The notes under the pieces were generated by a model. It saw nothing but the letters and a program-made list of their open reading frames with translations, did no database searches and was not told the DNA's origin. This document shows positions 39,620 through 51,907 of a stretch of 64,000 nucleotides of DNA, piece after piece (within the stretch, counting starts at the first letter, position 1; each line of letters begins with the position of its first letter). Source of the DNA: Drosophila pseudoobscura (lineage: Eukaryota > Arthropoda > Insecta > Diptera > Drosophilidae). The stretch spans positions 13,330,001-13,394,000 of the forward strand of contig NC_046679.1 of NCBI RefSeq assembly GCF_009870125.1, written 5' to 3'. A program made the translations under genes and the position numbers.

Positions 39620-40260
39620 CGTGTCCAGAGGTATTCAATATGGTTGCTTACTTGTTCTTTCCATTGATGTCTATAACTTCTTCGGACTGTTGGTCAACGG
39701 CCAGCGCCGTGACTCCTTCCAGCTCCACACGCCTCGCTTTCATGGCATGCACGGGTTGCGAAGCTAAGGCAGCTGAATATGAGAGACGGCTTCACCTGGG
39801 CACGAATATTCTTGCCGGGCACCGGCAGCGGCACATTCGGGCAGTCTGTCGTAGCTGGGGGGGATGAAGGGCACGTCCTTGGCGACATTGGCGAGATTGG
39901 CCAGGTTAGCGCCGGCTCCACCGAAACCTGGCAAAACATTGACTGATTTAGGCTGGCTTTAAAACGATGGTGTTGCCGGTAGCCAGTATGGGTCCCAGTT
40001 TCAAGGCCAGTTTCAGCGATGGTCTGCTCTGTGGTCGCATTAATGGTTTAAAATGTTTTGCCCGATTTGCTCTTGTGCCACTTACTTGTTGATGAACAGT
40101 CCGTGTGGAGACCCTCCGGGGTGGTCTGGGGGCTGAGGCAGGGCGGAGTAGTGGGCCCCAACTGCGGCAAAGGGCGCCGCCGGTCTTTTTGGCTTTGCAA
40201 CTGCAGACTCTGTGGCTCAACTTTAACTGTAAATGCAAAGAATGTGGAAAGCACGGAATA
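39620..40260 (-). pseudogene. Aldehyde dehydrogenase remnant
   Basis: Read on the minus strand from 40260, an acceptor-like TTTACAG is followed by a frame ending in HGLFINK. A one-base shift gives WHKSKSGKTF, then a stop and TINATTEQTIA. These match the start of ALDH2-type aldehyde dehydrogenases. A large internal deletion then joins to LALKLGPILATGNTIVLKP, the coenzyme-binding segment, and after another gap to VNVLPGFGGAG. Frameshifts, stops and missing catalytic regions make it non-functional as an enzyme. From about 39,900 down to 39,645 the sequence no longer resembles the family. It has another protein-like frame (KARRVELEGVTALAVDQQSE) ending at a GTAAGC donor-like site, so the locus may be a chimera. 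Confidence 0.6.
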
Positions 40261-42000
40261 GCCGTGGAACAGCGGTTGTTTTTGGGGAGTGCCCTGTGAC
40301 ATCAGGTCTTACTGTCATTTGAAGCCACTGTAGGCAGACGCACAAGGCACTTTTACTCATACAACAGTAGCATAAACAAACGAGTACCGTTCCAATTGCT
40401 CAATTTCTTTATTCCGTTGAATAATGCTGCCTAACTAAAACATTTAGGTCTGCCCACATAATTTTATCCGATTAATGAATCAATTTTCTACCCGATTGAC
40501 TAGTTTTAAGTACTCTCTTTTATTGTATAGTGTAGATAACAAGGTTTAAGCAAAAAAGATCAACAAAAAAACAGTGGCAACGTAAGTGAATATGGAATGT
40601 AACGTAAGGGAGTATGAAATGTCACGCCAACCGGAGCTTGGACACAGGTATACCCTATTTCGTCAATATATATGAAGAAACTGTTTTTCCAAGCTGTTTA
40701 AAAACGCAATTAATATAGAAATGATCTCAGATTTTTATGTTGTGGACATATTAATGCATATTATTAGGGTCTTGTAAATATATCTCGATCTCGATACCCA
40801 TTCTTGGTTTCTGTAAGAAGACCAACAGCTTAAAAATATCGTTGATATACCTTTAAAACAGAAACTCACTAGTTTTGGCCTTTATTGGTGCATTAGATGA
40901 CAAACATTCTCTCAGTTCTATAACATCCATTTCCCCAGGGTATGCAAAATGTTGCTCGATTTCACGGCACATGAGTCTGGCCCATACACATTGAATGTTG
41001 CCAGCAGCAAAACACGTAAGAAAACGTAAGTGAGTGTGGAATGTAAGGGACATTGTTGAGCGGAAAAAGGACATTGTGGCGAAGAAAAACCCCAGAGAAA
41101 ATCCCAAAAAAGTCCCACCAAACTTGAGCGCCAAATAGAAATTGTTTGAATGTGAATCATCGATGTTTTTAGATTTCATTAGATTTACAATGGAACAATC
41201 TTCTAGGACATTTACACTATTATGAATATGTTTGAAAATCTGCCCCACAAATCTAATTGAGATGGCAGTGCTTCGATAAGTCGGGACAGATTATCGCTGG
41301 TGGTGCCAGTTCCTCGATAGCTTGATAATATACCGAAAAATACGGTGTTATTTACAAAATACCGTAAGTTGTTCGTTTTGGGCTTTCGTGACGTCAGTGT
41401 TGCCCCGAAAATGTGTAGCCGTTGGATATTTGAATTCTGCTCTTCAATTGGCGTTTGGGAATATTTTCCCCATCAACATTGCATGCTATCGCATTTATTG
41501 TTATACAAATAATTTTACGAGTGAGCTGCCGCGCTTTTTAATGATATTCATGAGTTTTATATTGGTATATTCTTGTACATGATAAAGGCGCGCAGTGCTT
41601 TTTTGGGGCCAGTCTTGTCCGAGCTGAGTGGGTGGGGATGTAGATGGTGCTGGTGCTGGGGTGTTTTGTGTGTGCGTTGCCGGCTGAGTTGTGGTCACGC
41701 GCGTCCATGGCTCGGCCCCAGAATATGGAGCAGAGCAGCGCAGCGTAGCTTTATGGCTGTTGTTGTGGCAAGTATTGCCTGTGGTGTCGTATGAAATGCG
41801 CTTGGAATTTACCAGACAGACCTTTGCCTTGTCGTCCACTCCTCCTACTTGGCCTGGTCGTCGTCGTCGTCCTCGTCCTCGTCCTGCGCCTGTGATAATC
41901 GCCCCGCTGGCTGCTTGACAGGCAAACAATGCTGTGAATTTGATTAAAATCAGCCTGCGTGTGCGTCTTCAGCTCAGGCTGCTCTTGTGGTTCCCTCTGC
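40261..42000. other. Spacer with repeat copy D
   Basis: Repeat copy D occupies about 40,380-41,015. The rest is spacer with Motif 6-like CGGTATATT/AATATACCG sequences near 41,325-41,370. No gene was recognised. Confidence 0.5.
40380..41015 (-). repeat. Dispersed repeat family, copy D
   Basis: Inverted relative to copies A-C. On the minus strand it reads TGTATGGGCCAGACTCATG, CATACCCTGGGGAAATGGAT and GTTATAGAACTGAGAGAATG, then ACGAAATAGGGTATACC, TTACATTCCATATTCACTT and ATTATGTGGGCAGACC. It keeps an open frame through its first part (ending about 40,853) with coding-like sequence MCREIEQHFAYPGEMDVIEL, while copies B and C are broken there. Confidence 0.7.
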
Positions 42001-45000
42001 TTGAGTTTTGTCGTTATTGGAGCACACACACACACCACTCACATCTGGGGCAAGCTGAGCCTGGCTTATAGCCGCCTCGTTTGTAGCCGCAGTCCGCTGC
42101 AGGCGGTGCGTTCCACTAATTGCCAAACGCCAAAATTTGGCCAGGGAAATCGTTGGACATATTGAAAGTTCTCTTTCGTTTCCTCATATTTAATAGTGGT
42201 ATTTCTGATGAGGTGATGAGCAACAATGTACTCGTAATTACCTACTGCATGTTCCACAAAAACACTTGCTGGAATGCCACTAATATCTTCTCTTGGCTGG
42301 CTTACAGTGAGAAAAGAGGAAAATGCATTTCTCCTCTGCGTTTCAGTGGCTGCTAATGAGCTCCAGCTGCCAGGGCGACACTTATAGTATATATGTATGG
42401 CACTTCTCATTCGTCTCCGCCACCACCTCGAGCTCTTCTTTCTCTTTCTCAGCTGGCTTCTTGTGAATTTGCAATGAGGCTAAAAGCTAATTAGTTGCCT
42501 GGATTTCCCAGCTTCCCTTTTCCTTCTCTCTCTCTCTCCCTCTCTCTCTGTTTGTGGCTTCCTTCCTCATGCTCCAACCAAGCGTTAATTTTTCCTCTGA
42601 ATTGCACACAGGAGGCTCCTTAGGTGGAACGAGGGTATGGAGGAGTCGCCCCCACACACACACCCACACACCCACACACAGATACACACAGAATGCAGGA
42701 TCATCCACACGGCGAAACGAAACGGATGTTCTCGCGCCACGTTGGCTCCGGTCCCGGTCCAGGTCCAGGTCTCCCTGCCAAGCTTTTTTTGTGGGGTTGC
42801 AGAGGGTGTGTGTGTGTGTGTGTGTGCTGAGGGGGCTGCAGAATGTTAATAAATCTTATTTTTATCATTTGGCTATAAATACTGAATTTTTAGCTCCGGC
42901 CATGCTCAATTTATGGCCATTATTTATGTCGGAAAAGCGAAAACCTCAAACATGCTGCCACACTTTTTGCTCTCCCTCGACCATTGCTGCTGCTGCTGGC
43001 CTGCATTGTGCATCCATTTTTATTTGTTGCTGTTTTGGCCAAAAGCAGCAAAGAAAGAAAGATACACGGGCAATATTATTGCAATTTTCCAGTTGCTCCG
43101 CCCACGCCAAATCCTCAGGGGAAAAGGAGATGCCAGGAAAACGAATGGCACAAAGAGAAATGAAATATGAAAAATTGCATTACACCTTAATAAACACCTC
43201 AGCTGGCGAACCACACCGGAGCGGATCGCTACAGAGCGGGGACTGGATGTGGGAGCCATCAGGCAGGATCAGAGCTAGAGGTATGACCATACATATCTCC
43301 CCAATCGGCGCTGGAGTTGGCGTTGGAGTCCGCGTCGGAGTCGGGAGGGAGAGCTGCTGCAGCTGTGTGTGCCCTGCAGTGGCCATAATGAAGATTGTCC
43401 GCGGCTTAAGTGGACGCACGTTGCTCGCCCGCTGGATGGATGCTGTACCACTGTGTATGGATGTGGATGGGGATCCAGTTGGAGATGGGCTTGGGCTTGG
43501 GCATGGGAATCGGGACTTGGGCATGGGCAGGCGGGGGCTCGACAGGTAACTTTACGATCGCGATCATTTAGGCGCTCATCTGGCATAAAATTGTTAGAAA
43601 CGCCCCGTGTGTGTGCGCCTCTGGGTAGGATGCTCCTCTCTCGCTCCCTCTTGGCCATAACGTTTTTGCCATTAAATTAATAAATTAATGCGATCGTGCA
43701 ACAGTCGATCATGTGGCCAGTTGCCAGCTACAGGTTCAGCTGCTCCCCGCTCCGCTTGTCAGAATTTCCAAAATCTCAATACAAAAACTTTATTCGTCTT
43801 TAATCAGAAATTTGTGGGCACTTCTTCAGCCTCAACCCAAACTTTGGACAGTGTTCTGTGATAGTAGTATCTTAAAATATGTAAAAGTTTCGAGAAATTG
43901 TAGTACCCTTGACTTCTCCAAAATATCCACGTCTTCATTCAATCAGTATCGACTGTCCATATCCATATCTCTGAAGCAGAAGAAACAGTCATATTCTACT
44001 CCACATAAGCAGCCTCTTATTGAATTGATCATCTTGTTTATTCTGGCTATACTTTCCGAACGATCTCCAGACACTGTGCTTGGGTCTGGAGTCGGAGTCG
44101 AAGTCGAAGTCTGGCCTGAAGAGCATTGCACACTCGTACTGGCAGTACACCGTTCGGTGCTGGTCGTGATCGGAAAAGTGGGTGTTGCTAAGTGTTTTGG
44201 GGCCTCTTGGATGCTGGTTGCTGGTTGCTGGAGGTTGCAGACGCAATGGCTGGTTGCTGGCCGCAACTTTCGAGCGGCAACAGAACCAGTCTGCCATTTT
44301 ACAACCTCTCAACCCAACTTGCCTCCACTGCTCCCCCTGCATCATTAACGCGGGGCAACGACAACAACTGCAACTGCAAGGAGAGGAAATAATTGCACGG
44401 ATGGCACTGGAGGCCGTTCCCTGGATGCGGCTCCACGGTGGATTGCCGCGCCACGCTCTGGCCGCATCGCTGTGTTGCTCTGTTAATTTTACAGCCATGT
44501 CTGATATTGCTAAATGGCTGTGAGTGGATTCGTTTAAGCACCAATTTTATTACCAACAAGCATCACGTTGCATCTGCATCAGCTCGCTTCTCTCTCTCTC
44601 TCCTTCTCTCTCTCTCTGGCCCAATGGGGCATGGCTCCAGTCTCTGGCTCCAGCTCCAACTCCAGCTCTGGCTCTGGCTCGGTTTGTGGCAGTTGCTGTT
44701 GCTCCTGCTGCTGCTGCTGCCGCTGCAAGTGGAGAGATCCAATCAGGTTGCGCCTTTTTGCTTCAGTTCCAAACAGAAACCACTACAACCTCCACTTGTG
44801 GCCATTATGAGCTGGCAGTTGTTATTTTTGTTGCTACGGTTTCTTCTGGCTGTTGCATATTTTGCATTTCCAAGGAGGCTGGGATAAGCAGAAATTATAT
44901 GTACACGATATACACACATACAGCCATACAACGAAAAAAGAGAAGGAAAAACAACGCCCCTGCAGCTGCCATTAATCGTTAATCACTTTTACATTGCACT

Positions 45001-48000
45001 CAAATTATATATTTATTGCAGCCAAAAATAATTTGTAATTTTTATTGCAACTTTCAAAGGCCCTAAGCACATGGTTTCGAACTTTGAAGATAGTTCATAT
45101 ACAAATGGAAAGCAAGTATACGGAAGTTATTTCATATTCAAATTCACTCTTTGTGGTACTTTTTGAGAATAATTAAAATTTTCAAGCCTTTCTATTTGAT
45201 ATTCTACAGATGGGCATTTCCCGCAAAAAGTCCATCGAGGCCAACAAATTAAAAGTCAATAAAAGTAGATTTTTAAATACTTTTTCCCCTATATTTTTTT
45301 CTAAACATATTTTTAGCTAATTTAATTTTGATCTGAAAAAATTGTATAATAAGCAAAAGTTCACTTAACGGTATATTTTGGTATTTTTATGGTCAGGTTT
45401 TCCTTTATATTTATCTGGAAGATGATTGATTCTTGATAAAAAATGTTCCTTAAATACTCATACTCAACTATCTTAAAAAATCCCACTAAACTGGCTCAAT
45501 ATTGGTTAACATTTCTTAAGCCAAGAAATATCTGTTCCGTGCGGCATGTCCCATTCGACAAAGGATTAAATTAAATTTTAAATAAAAACGTAACATATCT
45601 GAGTATAATTATAACCATTTTAAAGGAATATCAATGCACAACATTTATCAGAAATTCGCATCAATATATTGTCTCAACTTTTGCTGAAATCTGAGTGGAG
45701 GAGTGGAGGAGTTAACAAAGTATGGGATGGAAATTATATTATATTTGAAGACTCTTATTTATAGTTTGAAGGTAGTAAAATCTCCAGAGTCTCTAGCAAC
45801 CCATTAAAAATATTGTCCCACGGCTTTAAAACGCTCCAAATTAAATGAAATATAATCAGAAGAAATCGGAAACCCTTTGAAATGCCTCTACTGTTGAGGT
45901 TTTCCTTCGATTCGATTAACGCCAAAGTGTTAACGATATGATAAGAGATATTTACAATGTAAATGTGGGAAAATAGTGTTATGTAAAGTCGAGCTGATGC
46001 TACAAGTCCGATATGTCACCGGTGGGACTAGACACCAAAGATATATTTAGATATCATGAGTGCTAATGTGAAGTGACTTAATCGAGACTTGTCAATCTGC
46101 AGCTCGCATTACACTTGATTGGCTCACGTCGGTATTGGGATTGGGCCTGGGCCTGGGCTCGATGTCCGGTTTCTGATGATCCCGTTTATGTGTCGACTAA
46201 CTGCTCCACTTATTCGGAATCGCGTTTGGGAAAGCAAATGAAAACTCATTGTTTGACGGTGCTCAGGTTACAGTTGCAGCGGGGGAGTCCCCCGGCCAAG
46301 TTCTCAATCCCATTACGAAGGACAATGGACCACCCGCCAGGGCTTTGTTTCTCCTGCGGAGGGGGAGGTTCTTTTTTTAAAGCCAGTCACGTGCCATCAA
46401 CGACGACACTTCTGACATATCCGGCGGACCACACGCGCCGACGACAACCCCCTTCTGACCCTCTCCTTGAGCCCGGGCAAGGCTGCGGGCAAGTGTCAAG
46501 GCAGAGCCAGAGCCAGAGCCAGAGCAGAACAAAAAATTAGCGCATCACGTGCGTCTTCTGTGCCGCAATATCCTTTAACTGGCAGCGTTGTCCTTATCGT
46601 TATCACCATCACCATCGCTATCGATTTCGTTTAATATGTTAATCTGTGCCAGGTCAGTGGTATCCCTACTCACCCTCTGGCATCCCCCCACTGCTCTCTG
46701 TCAGCCTGTTCATTAGTGGCTCATAAAAGAGGTTTTCCACCAGAATTTTCCTCTGATAAGTATTGGTTGCTTCTTGACTTTTTTTTATTGAAGACCTATA
46801 AAAATCATTGGTCCTGGGTCCACTTAATGGGCGCCAACCAGAGAAACGAGGCAATCAAATAAAAATCAACGAAAAAGGCTTTAAACACCCATAAGACTAA
46901 GGGCACTTATCGGTGGAATATGGCGGTGGACAGAGCATTTATCTCAATGCGAGAAGGAACTAATTACTCCCCTGGAGTGGTTCTCTCCCGCCTACCCCCT
47001 ACTTTCTCTCCCCCTCCCCATCGGCTTAATGCCTGCGTTAATTGCCGGGCGCTGAGATTTTTCACTGCTTACATTTTATTTTAATGACATTTCCCGGTAA
47101 AAACCCGTGAAAAGTTCTTCCCAATTGATCGAAATGACTTGACTTCGGGCCGTGGAACCGTTGACCTTTTTTTTAATGCTTCGCTTCGACTTCTCACAGT
47201 AGTGGAAAGTAGCGGGCCCTGGCTGATATCCTTGCAAGGGTTTATGATTCGAGGATTAAGGGTTGATGTTTTTTTGGTGGAGAGAAATTATGGAGCGAGC
47301 TGGGAATATGATAGAGATTTATGAAGTTATGATTGTCAAGGTTAAATGAATAATGAATGGGTAGTACTTTGGAATAGTTATTTCGATTTTCTCACCAACA
47401 GATTTCTTATTTGGGGAATAGATGCAAGATCTATTTATTTTGAACGATTCGGATGAAATGATCTTGTGCTAAAATTCCTTAACCATAAACCATTTTTGTG
47501 GCAACTGATATTTGAACATATCTCAGAAGATACTATTATATTGAAATTAGATTTAAATTTATGTGGCAATGTTCCCTAGGGGTCTCCATTTTCTGCCAAA
47601 AGAAGTAATGGGAAAGGAGTTATATATTTCAGAGGATATGTTCCTGTTGGGAAAATGTTTAGAGTCTTACTTTCAATTGATAATATTCATATTCATACAT
47701 ACATAAGTGAACTACATATTCGATAAGTGACCGATTTCCTACAAAAATGTGTGTCATCATCAGATTAAATCAGATCAGGTTACTATTCGCTTATGTGGGG
47801 TGACATCCACCTCCTTCTTTAGTTTTTTTATGCCTTGATTTCTCACACTGTCCCATCCACCCATCCATCCATCCATTGATTGCTCATTTATACTGTATTT
47901 TGTGCTGTCAAAGGAGGAAAATGCTTTTGGATGGGCATATTGTGGCAGTCACTGAGGCAATTTCCCATACGCACACGCCCGTCACAACGGCCACACCCAC

Positions 48001-51000
48001 CACCCAACAGCCAGCACCCCAACAGAGCGGCACAGCAGCACAAGTTGCAGTTTCCACCACCCGTTGCAGCATCCATCGTGGGGCAGGAGGAGGAACACCG
48101 GCCAAGGCTAAGGCTAAGCGGATATTCATTACACGAACCGCACGCTGCCACGCGCCGCCGCTTTAGCACCCTCTTCGAGAACGGACCCAGTGGGCTGAGC
48201 GGATGAACGGATGGAATGGACATGAACGCGTCCTTGGACGGGCTTACACTTTACATATGTCACGGATATCCCCGTGGGAGGGTTTTGACTTCTGAGCGGA
48301 GTCAACCCGCTGATCCTGTTTGCTGTAAATAATGCGATTAACGGCATCACGCAGCCAGCTCCTGATCCTGTTCACCCGCTGCTCCTTGAGAATGGTGGGG
48401 GTTGTTAATGAGCCACTGAAGGAACTGCGCTCCCAGTTTCCCGGATTAGTGCTACAAATTTGCGCCTGAGCCTGGTGTGAAATATGAATGGAGAGGCCTC
48501 TGAGGGAGTACAGTGGAGTACGGGGTGGGGTAGGAATGAAAAATTATTGGTTTTGGTTTGGGTTTTGGGTTTGTCATTGTCTCTCCCCGAACCATTAAAG
48601 CGTCTTTAGTGCTTCACGACGTATGCCATTCACTGGCTTGGAAGTAATTTTTATTAACTTTGCCAAAAGTGCACAAAATAATCGCATTAATGTTGCTCTA
48701 GCCCCCCCGAACGCCAGCCCCTCTGTTGGCCACGTGTGAGCCAACTGACTAAAAGACTAACTGACTGACTGACTGACTGTCAGGTCGGGCCGTGTCATTG
48801 TCGTGTCTGCTCAAAGGTTGGGAAACGCCAGCGGGTCTGGCTCGTTTCCCTGCACCTTTGTCTTTGCCCAGCCGGGTGGGGCGTGTCTTGCAAAGCGCTT
48901 GGAAAATCTCATTTTCCAGGCAGGCAACCAACAGGCAGCTGGAGAACGTACCCGAAGCCGAAGCTCGAAAGCCAAGTGTGCGAAAATTTGATAAACGCCG
49001 ACCCCCAAAAGGCGCATGATTTATGGATCGGCAATGCCAAAAAGGAAGAACCAACCCACAGCCATAGCCATAGCCATAGCCCAGGTCTAAGCCAGAACCA
49101 GACCCAGAACCAAAACCAAAACCGAGAGCGCTAAAGGGGTGTGGGTCTGGGTCTGGGTCTGGGTCTGGGCATCGTTTTCCCCGCATAAAGTGCTAAAAAA
49201 ACGTTCAATAAAACGTTCACATATAAAAATTGACTAAATACAAAACATGACAGACGGCGTGCGAGTATTAATAATAATGCGTTCAGCCGACGGTACCGTC
49301 CGTTCTGGCCCCGTTGGAAGGGAACCCCCTTCGCTTTTGTTGCTGTTGTTGTGGTTTATAAAGTGCAAAAAACGTTGTACTCTTTTTCACATTCACATTC
49401 GATAAAAATCGCATGATCATAAATTTACACTTTGCACAGCCTCCGCGGCAACGCCCACCCCGAAAAAAAGTGGGAGAAATCGGAGTGCAACCCGCCCGAG
49501 TGGGGGAGTGATGCGGCGCGGGGCAGGACAGGGCGATATATACCATATACCAGACACTCGTACACACGCAACGGCAATACGAACCGGCGGCCTCTTCTGG
49601 GACGCGTGAACGATTGGTAAATTGTTGTGGTCAGACCTGGTCTTGGATTGGTTTGGCTTTGGCACGGTTTGGATTGCCTTCTCAGGGGTCCTTTGCGATA
49701 TGCTCTGTGGCAATTGTAATCAGAAATGACCCAAAAACTGCTCAGGGATCAACTGGTTGATACTGTGTGGCATGATGGGAGATAGTATCCAAAGTTCTGC
49801 TCTGTCAACCCCCGGCCCACTCGCCTCGATTGCTCGCGCAGAGATGAGCCAAAAATCGGACGACGGGGAGGACCAAAGAATTTTTGTATATATTTGCTTG
49901 AATTACCGGATACTCCCAAACGATCAGTAATATAATCGATGAATATAGTGACTTTCGACTACTTTCCAGCAGCGGTGCCATATCCATTCCAATCCCAGCA
50001 TACTCGATCCACTCCCTCTCCTCGTTACAGGGTAGGCTAGGGGGCACGAAAAACTGCATTTATTGCCTTTCGATTTTTTGTACAAATCGTTGAAATATTT
50101 TTCACAGAAAAGCCGCGTGCGCTTCACATTTCAAATGCGAATCCTGGGGCGGGGGTGGGCGTCCACACCGACACGCCCATTCAGCGCGCGGTGTGAAGTT
50201 ATTTAATTGCCAAGCGTTTTGCGCGCGTTTTTAATCGCCAGGCAGAAACGCACTCAATCGATTATGTATCTCATCGCTGCGCCTCTCTTTTGCTCTGTCT
50301 CTGGCACACTCTGTAGGTTCCTCTCTCTCTTCCCACATCTGTGTGGGGCTTATCGCCTTGACCAAATCCTCTGCTGTCGCATAATTAATGAGCTGCACAT
50401 CATTTGCATATTTCTAATTTAATCAAAATGATTTGATTCGCCTACCCAGCAGTGGCCAGCAACAAGAACAATGGGTAATCTATGGGCCAGGCCATAAAAC
50501 GTCGCTGCTGCTGCCATTGTGTGTGATGCATGTGCATGTCCCTGCAACATTATAAATAAATCAAAATACAATTTCTCAGAAATTGCGATGCACTATCAAA
50601 ATCTTCCGAGGACGGACCCCCAAACATAAACACGGGCTAAATTTCCACCCAAAACATGTTGATTGGCCTTCGGGTTGAGGGAGGCAGCGGTAGGGTAGGA
50701 TGCGGGGGCGGGGGCGGGGCAAGTCGGGTGTACGTCTACGCAAATGCAAACGCCAAAATCGCCGGGCCCACGGGAGGAGCAGAGCCCAGAGAGAGCTACA
50801 CATGCCATGAAGTGCCTGAAACGAAGGCGGAAAAATCGTTGTTCAGCTGGTTCCTGCGAGTATAACCCCTTTCCCCGTCCCCTTGCCATATAACCCACCT
50901 AACAAACTCTTAACTCGAGCCCAGCAGCAGGAGCTGCTCCTCTACTAGCCCAAGTCCACATGTCCTCCTGTGCATGCCGTGCAATTATTTTGAACTTAAA

Positions 51001-51720
51001 TTCGTATTTTGTTCGAATCTTGTAAATGGATCTTGTTTGCCTGGTCCGGTCCGATCCGGTCCGGTCTGCTCCAGGTCTGGGCCTGGTTCTGGCAAGTGGA
51101 AGATGTTGTTCCAGTCCTCTTGTCGCTAAGATTTCATATGCAAAATATATACAAGCTCCAGAGCTATTAAGAAGGATGCACGTATGCGACTTGTGTTTAC
51201 CCTGTAAAAGTATTCGAGGAGAAAAAGAAATTCCATGGCGCCAGCTTTAATAATAATACAATGTACAAATGTATATGCCTTGCTTAGAACACATTATCTC
51301 AAAGGTGGCGGAAATGATTGCTAGATTGATTAATTGAAAGTCAGCTAATCTTTTTTTGAGCACAGATAATGTTATACTCGTTGTATTCCATCTTGATAAA
51401 TCGCTTTGAGGTGCACGAACTTTATTCAGTATATACATATAAATAGATTAGATTCCTCTTAGTTCTATGTACAGCCAAATTATGTATGTATAATCCAATA
51501 GTCTACGAGAAGGAGAGGTCTATGGGGACGTTTACAAAACTGTTTCCCATGATGTGAATAAGGGATTACTTTCGTTGGCTGTACAGCTGACAGCTAAACT
51601 CCTTCCAACCGCCGTAAGTACAGGGTAGCATCCAAGACCAGCAAACTAGTTAGTCAGCAGCAACGACTTTCAGAGTGCAACACGCTAGCCGGCCAAAGAG
51701 AGAAAACACTAGCGCTAAAT
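42000..51720. other. Gene-poor region, 9.7 kb
   Basis: No ORF here has convincing codon use or splice context. The longest (42554-43549) is largely CA/GT repeat and period-6 sequence. The region holds (CA)n at about 42,650-42,690, (GT)n at 42,806-42,826, a CT-rich tract at 42,524-42,550, and many period-6 tracts (for example 43,480-43,530, 44,085-44,112, 44,640-44,685, 46,137-46,160, 46,500-46,525, 49,060-49,130, 49,140-49,170). 45,000-46,060 and 47,330-47,760 are plain AT-rich DNA. Long stretches of this kind often hold enhancers in flies; no specific site is claimed. Confidence 0.5.
42806..42826. repeat. (GT)n microsatellite
   Basis: About ten GT dinucleotides. A CA-rich tract lies about 140 nt upstream. 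Confidence 0.9.
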
Positions 51721-51907
51721 TGACATCAAATTGACGTTTATTTGGCCAGAGGAACAGGACAGAAACAGCGGCAGGGCAACATGTGGCATGCTGCACAGCT
51801 CCGATCCTCGCCAACTATTCACTCGAGCTTTGCTGATTGAAGAAACGGACGGTAGAAAGGAGAAATGAGCATACTAAAAGCCGTACCACCAACTGTATTT
51901 GCTTGCC

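Noticed and set aside
42554-43549. 331-codon plus-strand ORF
   Set aside because: It runs through CA and GT microsatellites and period-6 tracts, has no codon bias and has no recognisable domain. Overlapping frames are equally open, as expected for simple-sequence DNA.
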